The position numbers and the translations under genes are program-made. From the NCBI RefSeq assembly GCF_009496005.1, contig NZ_WIBF01000010.1, positions 1 to 64,000 on the forward strand: DNA of 64,000 nucleotides. The letters run 5' to 3'. Positions 8,193-18,393 of the stretch are shown here, piece after piece (the stretch's first letter is position 1; each line of letters starts with the position of its first letter). The notes beneath the pieces are model-generated. The model worked only from the letters and a program-made list of their open reading frames with translations. It made no database searches and was not told the DNA's origin. The DNA comes from Tritonibacter litoralis. GTDB taxonomy: Bacteria > Pseudomonadota > Alphaproteobacteria > Rhodobacterales > Rhodobacteraceae.

Positions 8193-9590
8193 ATGATCGA
8201 TCTCTCCACGCTCATAAAACCCGACGATCCAAAACCGATCTATGTGCAGCTGGTCGAGGGGCTGAGGCATGCGATTACCCAAGGGCGGCTGGCCGTAGGG
8301 ACCCGCCTGCCAGCTTCGCGCACATTGGCGCATGATCTTGGCGTGTCGCGCAGCACCGTGATCCAAAGCTATGACCAGTTGGTGGCCGAAGGCTACATTG
8401 CCTCGCGCCCCGGCTCTGGCGTCTTTGTGGAAGATATTACGCCCTTGGCCGCTGTCCCCGCCCCCATCGCGCCACTTGCAACTTCACAAGCCCCTCACTC
8501 CTATACATCAGGTATGCTACGGCCAGGTGAGCCGGATCCAGCGCTGTTTCCCACGGGTGTTTGGGCGCGGACAATTGCGCGGGTGTCGCGGTCGACGCCC
8601 GAGGCGTTGTGTATTCTCAATGATCCTTTTGGCGATGATATGTTGCGGGCCGAGATCGCGAACTACCTACATCGCTGGCGCGGCATGACCTGCACGCCCG
8701 ATCAGATCCTTGTCACCTCTGGCGCGCGCGAAGCCTTGGAGCTGGGCCTGGATCTTGTCATCGATGGACAAGACATCGGCTTGGAAAGCCCCGGTTTCTC
8801 CCCCCTGCACCGGTTTGCGGCGGTGCGCCATTGGCCCGTGCGCTGGCTGACACCCGGCCAACACGGTCCCGAACTTCCAAGGGATCTGGCCAAGGTCACT
8901 GTATTGACACCCTCACATCAGTTTCCATTGGGCGGCACCCTCCCCATTGCACAAAGGCAAGCGTTTTTAGCGCAGGCACAGGCCCAGGACGCCTGGATCA
9001 TCGAGGATGATTTTGACAGTGAGTTTCGCTATGCCGGGCAGCCGGTGCCCGCGATGGCAGGGTTGGATCAGACCGGGCGATGCCTTTACGTCGGGACCTT
9101 CTCTAAAACATTCTCCCACGCAATCCGCCTTGGATATCTGGTGCTGCCGCCCGCCTTGGTCCCACACATGCGGCAACGTTTTGTGCATCCCAGCGCCGGG
9201 GCCAGTGTGACCGCCCAACGCCCGCTGGCGCATTTCATGGCCGACGGGCAATACGACAAACACATCCGCCGCGCGCGCCGCCACTATGGCGAGCGATATG
9301 AGGCGGCCGTTACCGCCCTTGCCAACTGGCCCAAGGTCTGGGGGCGGTTTCGACACCACCGTGCCGGCATGCAGATCGCGTTTCACCTGGCAGAAGGCAT
9401 TGATGACACCCAGATTTGTGCGACCGCGGCCAGCGAGGGTTTTGCAGTCCAACCTCTGTCCTCAAACACCCCCGTCGGCGCAGCGCAGGGGCTTTTAATC
9501 GGCTTTTGCCGCACTCAGCCTCAAGACATCGCCCCGCAGATCGCGCAACTGGGCCAACATATCAGCGCCACACAGACCCGTGCGTTTTGA
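8193..9590 (+). CDS. MocR-type (GntR/aminotransferase) regulator
   Basis: A 465-residue regulator with an N-terminal GntR winged helix (about 12-75; GTRLPASRTLAHDLGVSRST) fused to a fold-type I aminotransferase domain. The PLP lysine is in VGTFSKTFSHAIRLGY. MocR proteins (PdxR, GabR, TauR relatives) sense PLP or amine ligands through this domain. The divergent FMN-binding PNPOx-like gene is the likely target. The start at 8193 lacks a clear ribosome-binding site. Its stop overlaps a TTGACC sequence just before the leu leader. PdxR identity is possible but unproven. Confidence 0.88.
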   Translation: MIDLSTLIKPDDPKPIYVQLVEGLRHAITQGRLAVGTRLPASRTLAHDLGVSRSTVIQSYDQLVAEGYIASRPGSGVFVEDITPLAAVPAPIAPLATSQAPHSYTSGMLRPGEPDPALFPTGVWARTIARVSRSTPEALCILNDPFGDDMLRAEIANYLHRWRGMTCTPDQILVTSGAREALELGLDLVIDGQDIGLESPGFSPLHRFAAVRHWPVRWLTPGQHGPELPRDLAKVTVLTPSHQFPLGGTLPIAQRQAFLAQAQAQDAWIIEDDFDSEFRYAGQPVPAMAGLDQTGRCLYVGTFSKTFSHAIRLGYLVLPPALVPHMRQRFVHPSAGASVTAQRPLAHFMADGQYDKHIRRARRHYGERYEAAVTALANWPKVWGRFRHHRAGMQIAFHLAEGIDDTQICATAASEGFAVQPLSSNTPVGAAQGLLIGFCRTQPQDIAPQIAQLGQHISATQTRAF

Positions 9591-9628
9591 CCCTTTTCAT
9601 TTTGTGCGACGCCTGTATAAATCGCCCT

Positions 9629-9715
9629 ATGACCGTTCGCGCACATATCACCCAAGCCGACACCGCCCTGTGCGGTGCGCTAGCGCGCGACCTACTGCTC
9701 CTAATCCGCCTCTGA
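9629..9715 (+). CDS. leuL: leu operon leader peptide
   Basis: A 28-codon reading frame ending RDLLLLIRL, with four consecutive leucine codons (CTA CTG CTC CTA, including the rarer CTA) near its end. It starts 172 bp before leuA. A TATAAA at 9616-9621 places the probable transcription start at or next to the ATG, so the leader mRNA may be leaderless. The stop lies inside the first strand of a perfect hairpin. This is the standard architecture of ribosome-mediated attenuation: low Leu-tRNA stalls the ribosome and changes the downstream fold. Confidence 0.75.
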   Translation: MTVRAHITQADTALCGALARDLLLLIRL

Positions 9716-9761
9716 GCGTGCCATTTGGCGCGCCCGCTCAGAGGGTTTGGATTGCGCGCCA
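9661..9761 (+). promoter_or_regulatory. leuA attenuator hairpins
   Basis: There are three competing structures. CACCGC (9661-9666) pairs with GCGGTG (9672-9677). CCTCTGAGCG (9709-9718) pairs perfectly with CGCTCAGAGG (9735-9744). TGGCGCGC (9726-9733) pairs with GCGCGCCA (9754-9761). The second and third interleave and cannot both form. I see no long T-run after the last stem, so the read-out may be transcriptional or translational. Confidence 0.6.
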
Positions 9762-9800
9762 GAAATGGATTTAGGACAGAGACACAGAAAGCTTACCGAC

Positions 9801-11375
9801 ATGACCACTGCATCTGACAAAGATCGCGTATTGATCTTCGACACCACTCTGCGTGACGGCGAACAAAGCCCTGGCGCAACCATGACCCACGACGAGAAGC
9901 TGGAGATCGCTGAGCTTCTGGACGATATGGGCGTGGATATTATCGAAGCCGGTTTCCCAATTGCCTCCGAAGGCGACTTCCGCGCGGTGTCCGAGATTGC
10001 GGAACGCTCAAAGAACGCCACCATCTGCGGTCTGGCACGTGCCAACTTCAAAGACATCGACCGCTGCGCCGAAGCGGTGCGCAAATCGGCCCGCCCGCGC
10101 ATTCACACTTTTATCGGCACCTCGCCCCTGCACCGCGCCATCCCGAACCTGACGATGGATGAGATGGCCGACAAAATCCATGAAACCGTGTCCCACGCCC
10201 GCAATCTGGTGGACAATGTCCAATGGTCCCCGATGGATGCGACTCGGACCGAGTGGGATTACCTGTGCCGCGTGATCGAGATCGCGATCAAAGCCGGTGC
10301 CACCACCATCAACATCCCTGACACCGTGGGCTATACCGCACCGGTGGAAAGCGCCGACCTGATCAAACGGTTGATCGAGACCGTACCGGGCGCCGACGAT
10401 GTGATCTTTGCCACCCACTGCCACAATGACCTCGGCATGGCGACCGCCAATGCGCTGGCCGCGGTGGCGGGCGGGGCGCGTCAGATCGAATGCACCATCA
10501 ACGGTCTGGGCGAACGCGCTGGCAACACCGCGCTGGAAGAGGTTGTGATGGCCCTCAAGGTGCGCAATGACATCATGCCCTTCCACACCGGGATCGACAC
10601 CCAGAAGATCATGCATATCTCGCGCCGTGTTTCGACCGTCTCTGGTTTTGTGGTCCAGCCGAACAAAGCGATTGTCGGCAAGAACGCCTTTGCCCATGAA
10701 AGCGGCATCCACCAGGACGGCATGCTGAAGAACAAGGAAACCTTTGAAATCATGCGCCCCGAAGATGTGGGCCTGTCGGGCACATCGCTGCCGCTGGGCA
10801 AACATTCTGGCCGGGCTGCGCTGCGCGACAAGCTCAGCCAGCTGGGGTATGAGATCGGTGACAACCAGTTGAAGGACCTGTTTGTCCGTTTCAAAGAGCT
10901 GGCGGATCGCAAGAAAGAAGTGCTGGACGATGACATCGTTGCCCTGATGCGCGTCAGTGAGAACGCTGAAGAAGATCATCTGCAATTGGTCTCGATGAAA
11001 GTTGTCTGCGGCACCGGCGGCCCAGCCGAAGCCACGGTTGAGATGGAAGTGGACGGCGCAGACATCACTGCAACATCGGAAGGCGATGGTCCGGTAGATG
11101 CAACGTTCAAGGCAATCCGCAAAATCCACCCGAACACCGCACGCCTGCAGCTTTATCAGGTGCATGCGGTCACAGCGGGCACCGATGCGCAAGCCACGGT
11201 GACGGTACGACTCGAAGAAGAGGGCAATATCGCCACCGGCGAAAGCGCCAATACAGATACGGTGGTGGCCTCGGCCAAAGCCTATATCCACGCGCTGAAC
11301 CGTTTGATCGTACGCCGGGGTAAAATGGGAGAAGGCGCCGACGCGCGCGAGATCTCTTATAAAGACGTGCACTGA
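9801..11375 (+). CDS. leuA: 2-isopropylmalate synthase
   Basis: A 524-residue enzyme that condenses acetyl-CoA with 2-ketoisovalerate, the first committed step of leucine synthesis. The catalytic TIM barrel has DTTLRDGEQSPG near the N-terminus, THCHNDLGMA for metal binding and ECTINGLGERAGN. The C-terminal part is the LeuA dimerisation/leucine-feedback domain. The start at 9801 (MTTASDKDRV) is the only Met near the conserved N-terminus, with a poor ribosome-binding site. It lies directly behind the leucine leader peptide, so attenuation control is expected. A terminator follows. Confidence 0.95.
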   Translation: MTTASDKDRVLIFDTTLRDGEQSPGATMTHDEKLEIAELLDDMGVDIIEAGFPIASEGDFRAVSEIAERSKNATICGLARANFKDIDRCAEAVRKSARPRIHTFIGTSPLHRAIPNLTMDEMADKIHETVSHARNLVDNVQWSPMDATRTEWDYLCRVIEIAIKAGATTINIPDTVGYTAPVESADLIKRLIETVPGADDVIFATHCHNDLGMATANALAAVAGGARQIECTINGLGERAGNTALEEVVMALKVRNDIMPFHTGIDTQKIMHISRRVSTVSGFVVQPNKAIVGKNAFAHESGIHQDGMLKNKETFEIMRPEDVGLSGTSLPLGKHSGRAALRDKLSQLGYEIGDNQLKDLFVRFKELADRKKEVLDDDIVALMRVSENAEEDHLQLVSMKVVCGTGGPAEATVEMEVDGADITATSEGDGPVDATFKAIRKIHPNTARLQLYQVHAVTAGTDAQATVTVRLEEEGNIATGESANTDTVVASAKAYIHALNRLIVRRGKMGEGADAREISYKDVH

Positions 11376-11402
11376 CGCTTCGTAACGACTGCACGCAAAA
11401 CC

Positions 11403-11439
11403 AAAGGGCGGTCTGGTCTGAACCAGTTCGCCCTTTTTT
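11403..11439 (+). terminator. leuA rho-independent terminator
   Basis: AAAGGGCG (11403-11410) pairs with CGCCCTTT (11429-11436), and TTT completes a six-T tract. The loop itself contains CTGGT/ACCAG. Confidence 0.85.
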
Positions 11440-11440
11440 G

Positions 11441-11703
11441 CGGCGCGGCGCTGCGCACGTTGGAAAGACAAGCCCTCCCGCCCCCGCAGCTGCTCTGGCT
11501 GCGCCAGAACCGCTTGGCGGCGTTGGGCCGAGCGCTGCTGGCGCAGCGCGGTCGGCGTTCAACTGGACCGATGCGTCGGAACGCCAACCGCAGCGCACCG
11601 CAGGTGCGCTGCCACGCCCAAAGCTTTGTCAGAGGTCTTTGACCTCTAGCCAAGGCGCGGGAGCACCGCGTTTCAGCTCATGCCGCCATAACAGAGACTT
11701 GCC
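11441..11703. other. GC-rich non-coding hairpin region
   Basis: No credible gene lies here. Perfect hairpins occur at 11532-11549 (GCGCTGC/GCAGCGC), 11590-11612 (GCAGCGCACC/GGTGCGCTGC) and 11631-11647 (AGAGGTC/GACCTCT). With the leuA terminator they separate the convergent leuA and rlmJ. The style resembles the gaps at 3910-4089 and 22840-22950. Confidence 0.5.
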
Positions 11704-12489
11704 TCAGAGCTGGCGAAACCTGTCGGAAAGCTTTGCGCTTTCCTCTTCGATCCCATAGGGCGCGTTCACGACAAACATGCCGGATCCAATCATACGGTGC
11801 CCTTCGCGTGCGGCCGGGAACGTTACTTCGTGGCAAAACGTCCCGGGCAAATTCTGATGTTTCAGCGCGTTGATCATGGGTCTGTGCAGACCCTCGCGCA
11901 GGATTGGATACCAAAGCGCGATCACGCCCACATTCCACTTGCGGTGCAGTTTCGCAATGATCCCCGGCAGGCGCGCGTATTCGGTTTTAATCTCATAGCT
12001 CGGGTCAATCAAAAGCATCCCCCGACGGGGTGTCGGTGGCGCTAGCGACAGTGCCAGCTCATAGCCGTCCTGTTTGTGGACTTTGGCCCCGCGCCCCTTC
12101 AGCGCTTGACGCAGGGCTGTGTTTTCCTGCGGATGCAGCTCTGCAAAATGTAGGCTGTCTTGGGCCCGCAGCAGCGACGCCGCAATCAAGGGAGAGCCAG
12201 GATAGGCCTGCGCTCCATGATCTTGGCGCAACTTGGCCACCACATCCATCAGCGGGTGATCCGCGGGCAAAATACCCTCTGAGACAAAGCGCTCGACCCC
12301 CGCAGCGGCCTCACCGGTTTTTACCGCTTCGGGCGCATCCAAATGATACAGCCCGCGCCCCGCATGGGTTTCCATATAGGTCAACGGTTTGTCTTTTTGG
12401 GTCAGATACGTCAGCATCCAGGCCAGCAGCGCATGTTTCTGCACATCCGCCAGATTGCCCGCGTGATAGATATGTTGATAGGAAAGCAT
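11704..12489 (-). CDS. rlmJ: 23S rRNA (adenine2030-N6)-methyltransferase
   Basis: A 261-residue SAM-dependent methyltransferase that modifies A2030 of 23S rRNA. The N-terminus MLSYQHIYHAGNLADVQKH is diagnostic for RlmJ. YPGSPLIAASLLR and AELHPQE follow in the SAM-binding region, and the catalytic motif is LLIDPSYE, the DPPY-like loop. The start at 12489 has a strong GAGGGGG ribosome-binding site. It is divergent from mreB. Confidence 0.92.
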   Translation of the reverse strand: MLSYQHIYHAGNLADVQKHALLAWMLTYLTQKDKPLTYMETHAGRGLYHLDAPEAVKTGEAAAGVERFVSEGILPADHPLMDVVAKLRQDHGAQAYPGSPLIAASLLRAQDSLHFAELHPQENTALRQALKGRGAKVHKQDGYELALSLAPPTPRRGMLLIDPSYEIKTEYARLPGIIAKLHRKWNVGVIALWYPILREGLHRPMINALKHQNLPGTFCHEVTFPAAREGHRMIGSGMFVVNAPYGIEEESAKLSDRFRQL

Positions 12490-12719
12490 ATCCCCCTCTA
12501 CCGCGAAGCGACACATGAAGAAATGGCAAACTGCGGATCTTTTGCGCGAATCTTGCGCCGGGTTTGCGTAGATATGCGCCGCCTATCTCCTTTGACGCCA
12601 AGTCTTTTCTTGCCCACCAGCGAAAAGGCGCTGTTCCTGCGTATTCCAGTCTTTCGCGCGATGCCTGCGCTGCTTATAAGATCATAACGCCCTCCCACTT
12701 CAAGGGAGTCGGCATTTGA

Positions 12720-13793
<1,074 letters not shown>

Positions 13794-13846
13794 GGCCCTG
13801 GCCCGCGTCTTCTGACCGGGCTGGACCACTCCCGAAAGGAACCCCC

Positions 13847-14779
13847 GTGTCCCGAGACCGGACTCAGCGTGAAGATTTTACAACCCCGCTGCGTCGCCTG
13901 CTGATTGGGGTTTTATGTTTGTGCCTGGCCGCAGTGTTTCTGGTCTGGCGTATCGACAACCCGCGCGTTGAACGGTTCCGCGCGCAGGTCATTGACCGTT
14001 TTGTGCCCAATTTGGACTGGGCTATGGCACCGGTCACGGGAACGATCAACCTGCTGCGCGATTTTCAAAGCTATCAACGACTGGCCGAGCAGAACCAGGA
14101 ACTGCGGTCTGAGCTGCGCCAGATGCGCGCCTGGAAAGAGGCCGCATTGCAGTTGGAGCAGGAAAACGCCCGGCTATTGGATCTGAACAACGTTCGCCTG
14201 GACCCCCGGCTGACCTATATCACCGGTGTGGTTATGGCCGACAGCGGTTCACCGTTTCGTCAGTCCGTGTTGCTGAACGTGGGATCACGTGACGGCATTC
14301 AGGACGGCTGGGCGGCGATGGATGGGATTGGTCTGGTGGGGCGGATCTCCGGCACTGGGCGCAACACCGCACGGGTCATTTTGCTGACGGATACCGCAAT
14401 GGCAGTGCCGGCCACCATCCAGCCGTCGGGCCAAACTGCATTGGTCACCGGCGACAATACAGCCGCGCCGGTTCTGAACTTCCTTGAAAACCCGGACCTT
14501 GTGCGCCCTGGTGACCGGGTGATCAGCTCGGGCGATGGCAGCGTGTTTCCGGCGGGGCTTTTGATTGGTCAGGTCGCCTTGGACCCTTCTGGACGTCTTC
14601 GGGTGCGCCTGTCGGCCGATTATGAGCGGTTGGAATTCCTGCGGGTGCTGCGCCATCACGGGACCGAGGTGATCACCGATCCCGGCGGGCTGGTGGTGCC
14701 TGATCCGGGCGCAACCACACCGCGCGAACGCCCCCAAAACCTAGAGGATCTGGCCCAAAGCGGAGCAGACAATGGGTAG
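13847..14779 (+). CDS. mreC: Rod shape-determining protein MreC
   Basis: A 310-residue bitopic inner-membrane protein that links MreB to PBP2 in the elongasome. A transmembrane helix (LLIGVLCLCLAAVFLVW) lies near residues 18-34. It is followed by a coiled coil (QNQELRSELRQMRAWKEAALQLEQ, given here only as a region near residues 82-110) and the beta-domain. It starts with GTG at 13847, set by AAAGGA six bases upstream. Overlaps mreD by 8 bp. Confidence 0.92.
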   Translation: MSRDRTQREDFTTPLRRLLIGVLCLCLAAVFLVWRIDNPRVERFRAQVIDRFVPNLDWAMAPVTGTINLLRDFQSYQRLAEQNQELRSELRQMRAWKEAALQLEQENARLLDLNNVRLDPRLTYITGVVMADSGSPFRQSVLLNVGSRDGIQDGWAAMDGIGLVGRISGTGRNTARVILLTDTAMAVPATIQPSGQTALVTGDNTAAPVLNFLENPDLVRPGDRVISSGDGSVFPAGLLIGQVALDPSGRLRVRLSADYERLEFLRVLRHHGTEVITDPGGLVVPDPGATTPRERPQNLEDLAQSGADNG

Positions 14780-15308
14780 CGGTCAACGCGCCAAAATCTG
14801 GTTGATGCGGGCAAATTTCGCGCTGATCGCGCTGGTGATTATGTTTTTCCAACTGCTGCCGCTGGAAACGCTGCCTCGCAAATGGGCACCGCCTGATATC
14901 ATTATGGGCTTTGCCTTTGCTTGGTCTCTAAGACGCCCGGACTATGTGCCGGCGCTTCTTTTGGCGGTTATTCTGTTGCTCACAGACCTCCTGTTCCAAC
15001 GCCCACCGGGCTTGCTGGCGCTGCTGGTTGTATTGGCCTGCGAGGTTCTGAAATCGCGTGTCCTCTCTCAACGTGAAACCACATTTGCCGCCGAATGGTT
15101 CGAAGTCGCCCTGGCCGTTGCCGCCGTCACCGCGCTGGATCGCATTATTTTGAACCTTACCGGCGTTGCACAGGCGGCTTTGACGCTGACATTGATCCAG
15201 ATGATCATGACAATTGCCGCTTATCCGATTCTGGCTGTGATCAGCCAAAGCATATTTGGTGTACGCAAACTCACTCCGGTCGAAGCAGATGCCATAGGGG
15301 CCCGCTGA
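14772..15308 (+). CDS. mreD: Rod shape-determining protein MreD
   Basis: A 178-residue integral membrane protein of the elongasome with about five hydrophobic helices. The assignment rests on size, hydrophobicity and position between mreC and mrdA, because MreD diverges strongly in sequence. It overlaps mreC by 8 bp, and its TGA shares a base with the ATG of mrdA (TGATG), so translational coupling along the operon is likely. Confidence 0.88.
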   Translation: MGSGQRAKIWLMRANFALIALVIMFFQLLPLETLPRKWAPPDIIMGFAFAWSLRRPDYVPALLLAVILLLTDLLFQRPPGLLALLVVLACEVLKSRVLSQRETTFAAEWFEVALAVAAVTALDRIILNLTGVAQAALTLTLIQMIMTIAAYPILAVISQSIFGVRKLTPVEADAIGAR

Positions 15309-17257
15309 TGAAACGCAATCCACAGGAACAAAACGGTGCGCATCGGACGTTCTCTCGTCGGGCTTTGTTGCTGGGCGGCGCGCAGCTGGCCTTTGCCGGT
15401 GGTCTGGCCATGCGCATGCGGTATCTGCAGGTTGAACAGGCCGACCAATTCCGGCTTTTGGCCGAGGAAAACCGGATCAAGTTTCAGCTGATCCCGCCCG
15501 CCCGTGGGGAAATCTTTGACCGCAATGGCATGATCCTCGCACGGAACACGCCATCATATCGGATCAATATTGTCCCCGAAGACGCAGGCGACGTGGAAAA
15601 AGTGATTCATGATCTGGGTCTGCTTATTGATCTGGATCCGGATGATCTGGAACGTGCACGGACTGAAATGCGGCGCAACCGAAATGCGCCCTTCCGTCCG
15701 ATCACCTTGGCAGATCAGATCAATTGGGAGGACATCTCCAAAGTTGCGGTCAACGCCCCGGCCCTGCCTGGGATTTCCCCAGAGATCGGCCTGTTGCGCA
15801 GCTATCCGATGATGAACAGCCTCGCCCATGTTGTGGGCTATGTCGGTCCCGTCTCGGACTACGACCTCAGCCAGCTTGAAGACCCGGAACCGATCCTCAA
15901 GGAACCGCGTTTCCAGATCGGCAAGGTGGGTTTTGAGGCCAAACGTGAGGAAACACTGCGTGGCAAGGCGGGCACCAAACAGGTTGAGGTGAACGCGGCC
16001 GGGCGCGTGATGCGAGAGCTGAGCCGCCGGGAGGGGGAAGCCGGCGCGGATATGCAGCTGACAATTGACGCAGAGCTGCAAAGCTATGTTCAGGCGCGAT
16101 TGGGCCGCGAAAGCGCCAGCGCCGTGGTGATCGACTGTGAGAACGGAGATTTGGCGGCGATCTGTTCAGCGCCAAGTTTCGACCCGAACCTTTTTGTGCG
16201 CGGCATCTCTGTGGCCGACTACCGCTTCCTGACAGAGGACAACTATCGCCCGCTGGCGAATAAAACCGTACAGGGCACATATCCCCCCGGTTCGACCTTT
16301 AAAATGGTGGTGGCTATGGCCGCGCTTGAGGCTGGGTTGATCGGCACCGATGACACTGTTTGGTGCCCCGGTCACCTGGAGGTTGCTGGCCGCCGATTCC
16401 ACTGCTGGAAACGGGCGGGTCACGGGCATGTGGATCTAAACGGCTCGCTCAAAGGCTCCTGCGACATTTATTACTATGATCTCGCGCTCAAGGTCGGAAT
16501 CGACAAGATTTCAGAGATGGCACAACGGTTTGGCCTTGGCACTCGCCACGACCTGCCGATGTCTGCAGTGGCTGCGGGGCTGGCACCCAACAAAGCCTGG
16601 AAAGAACGTGTGCACCAGCAGGATTGGCGCGTTGGCGACACGGTGAACGCATCCATCGGCCAGGGCTATATGCTGGCCTCTCCGCTGCAGCTTGCAATCA
16701 TGTCCGCGCGGCTTGCCACCGGTCGGTCTGTGACACCGCGTCTGATCAAATCCATTGATGGGATCGAACAGCCCTCGGGCGCGGGCGAATCCATGGGGCT
16801 GAACGAAAACAACCTGCGCGTCGTGCGCAAAGGGATGTATTCCGTCAGCAACGAGCGCCGCGGCACAGCCTATCGCAATCGGATCGTGTCTGAAGGCATG
16901 CGCATGGCCGGCAAAACCGGCACCAGCCAGGTCCGCAATATCACCGCCGCAGAACGCGCCGCAGGCGTGATCCGCAACGAAGACCTGCCCTGGGAGCGCC
17001 GGGACCACGCGTTGTTTGTGTGTTTTGCCCCTTATGACAATCCCAAATACGCCGTCTCTGTTGTGGTTGAACACGGCGGGGGTGGCTCCAAAGCCGCAGC
17101 CCCGATTGCGCGCGATGTTCTGCTTCAGGCGCTTTATGGTGGCACCCCGCCGTTGGATGCCTACCCCAAAGGGGACCGGAGCCGGATCAAAGCCCAACAG
17201 GAACGACTGGCGCGCGACATCCAAAAAGCGCGCCACCCAGAGAGTGATCAAGCATGA
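15308..17257 (+). CDS. mrdA: Penicillin-binding protein 2 (MrdA)
   Basis: A 649-residue class B transpeptidase of the elongasome. An N-terminal anchor (about 16-37) is followed by the PBP dimer domain. The transpeptidase domain has the SxxK motif PPGSTFK (Ser329, Lys332) and the KTGTSQ motif further on. The ATG at 15308 overlaps the mreD stop; the open frame extends upstream inside mreD but lacks homology there. It works with RodA, whose gene overlaps its end by 4 bp. Confidence 0.95.
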   Translation: MKRNPQEQNGAHRTFSRRALLLGGAQLAFAGGLAMRMRYLQVEQADQFRLLAEENRIKFQLIPPARGEIFDRNGMILARNTPSYRINIVPEDAGDVEKVIHDLGLLIDLDPDDLERARTEMRRNRNAPFRPITLADQINWEDISKVAVNAPALPGISPEIGLLRSYPMMNSLAHVVGYVGPVSDYDLSQLEDPEPILKEPRFQIGKVGFEAKREETLRGKAGTKQVEVNAAGRVMRELSRREGEAGADMQLTIDAELQSYVQARLGRESASAVVIDCENGDLAAICSAPSFDPNLFVRGISVADYRFLTEDNYRPLANKTVQGTYPPGSTFKMVVAMAALEAGLIGTDDTVWCPGHLEVAGRRFHCWKRAGHGHVDLNGSLKGSCDIYYYDLALKVGIDKISEMAQRFGLGTRHDLPMSAVAAGLAPNKAWKERVHQQDWRVGDTVNASIGQGYMLASPLQLAIMSARLATGRSVTPRLIKSIDGIEQPSGAGESMGLNENNLRVVRKGMYSVSNERRGTAYRNRIVSEGMRMAGKTGTSQVRNITAAERAAGVIRNEDLPWERRDHALFVCFAPYDNPKYAVSVVVEHGGGGSKAAAPIARDVLLQALYGGTPPLDAYPKGDRSRIKAQQERLARDIQKARHPESDQA

Positions 17258-18393
17258 GCTATCTCGCCTATCACGCCAAGACGACCCCAAGCGGCCTGCG
17301 CAAGATCCTGTATCTGAACTGGCCGCTCGTCTTGTTGCTGGGCACCGTGGCCAGCGTCGGCTTCCTGATGCTCTACTCGGTTGCCGGGGGGGATTTCTCC
17401 CCCTGGGTTGAACCGCAATTTAAACGGTTTCTGCTTGGCATCGGCGTCATGCTCTTTGTCGCCATGGTGCCGATCTGGTTCTGGCGCAATGTCTCGGTGG
17501 TGGCCTATCTTGGCTCCTTTGCTCTGTTGCTGGCGGTTGAGTTCTTCGGCACGGTCGGCATGGGCGCGCAACGGTGGATCGACATCGGTTTCATGCGACT
17601 ACAGCCCTCAGAACTGATGAAGATCACATTGGTCATGTTATTGGCCGCCTATTACGATTGGCTTCCACAAGACCGCACATCACGTCCGTTTTGGATTCTG
17701 CTGCCGGTGGCCATGATCCTGATCCCAACCGCGCTGGTTCTGAAACAGCCCGATCTTGGGACCTCGATCCTATTGATGGCCTCAGGCGGAGGTGTGATGT
17801 TCCTGGCGGGGGTGCATTGGGGCTATTTCGCCGCTGTAATTTCGGCCGGTGTGGGTCTGGTTGCTGCCGTTTTCCAAAGCCGGGGAACCGATTGGCAGCT
17901 GCTCAAAGACTATCAGTTCCGCCGCATTGATACCTTCCTTGACCCATCCCAAGACCCGCTAGGCGCCGGCTATCACATCACCCAGTCTAAAATCGCGCTC
18001 GGCTCTGGGGGCTGGTCTGGCCGTGGTTTTATGCAGGGAACCCAGTCCCGTCTGAACTTCCTGCCCGAGAAACACACGGATTTTATCTTTACCACACTTG
18101 CAGAAGAGTTCGGTTTTATCGGCGGCTTTACCCTGCTCAGTATCTATATGCTGATCATCGTCTTTTGCGTCGCAGCCGCAATTGCAACCAAGGATCGATT
18201 CTCTTCCCTGGTGACCATGGGGATTGCGCTGACGTTCTTCCTTTTCTTCGCCGTGAACATGTCGATGGTCATGGGGCTTGCGCCCGTTGTAGGGGTCCCT
18301 TTGCCGATGGTGTCTTACGGTGGCTCCGCGATGCTGGTTCTGCTTGCGGCCTTTGGACTGGTGCAAAGCGCCAATATCCACCGTCCCCGTTAG
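17254..18393 (+). CDS. rodA: Peptidoglycan glycosyltransferase RodA
   Basis: A 379-residue SEDS-family polytopic membrane protein that polymerises lipid II during elongation together with PBP2. About ten hydrophobic helices are visible. Conserved blocks include LKQPDLGTS, FLPEKHTDFIFTTLAEEFG and GLAPVVGVPLPMVSYGGS. It starts at the ATGA overlap with mrdA. Its TAG stop is interleaved with the TAA stop of the convergent LysR gene (TTAG at 18390-18393). Confidence 0.95.
   Translation: MSYLAYHAKTTPSGLRKILYLNWPLVLLLGTVASVGFLMLYSVAGGDFSPWVEPQFKRFLLGIGVMLFVAMVPIWFWRNVSVVAYLGSFALLLAVEFFGTVGMGAQRWIDIGFMRLQPSELMKITLVMLLAAYYDWLPQDRTSRPFWILLPVAMILIPTALVLKQPDLGTSILLMASGGGVMFLAGVHWGYFAAVISAGVGLVAAVFQSRGTDWQLLKDYQFRRIDTFLDPSQDPLGAGYHITQSKIALGSGGWSGRGFMQGTQSRLNFLPEKHTDFIFTTLAEEFGFIGGFTLLSIYMLIIVFCVAAAIATKDRFSSLVTMGIALTFFLFFAVNMSMVMGLAPVVGVPLPMVSYGGSAMLVLLAAFGLVQSANIHRPR

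Noticed and set aside
10008-11471. 487-residue open frame antisense to leuA
   Set aside because: Shadow of a GC-rich gene; it crosses the leuA terminator and has no recognisable domain or start signal.
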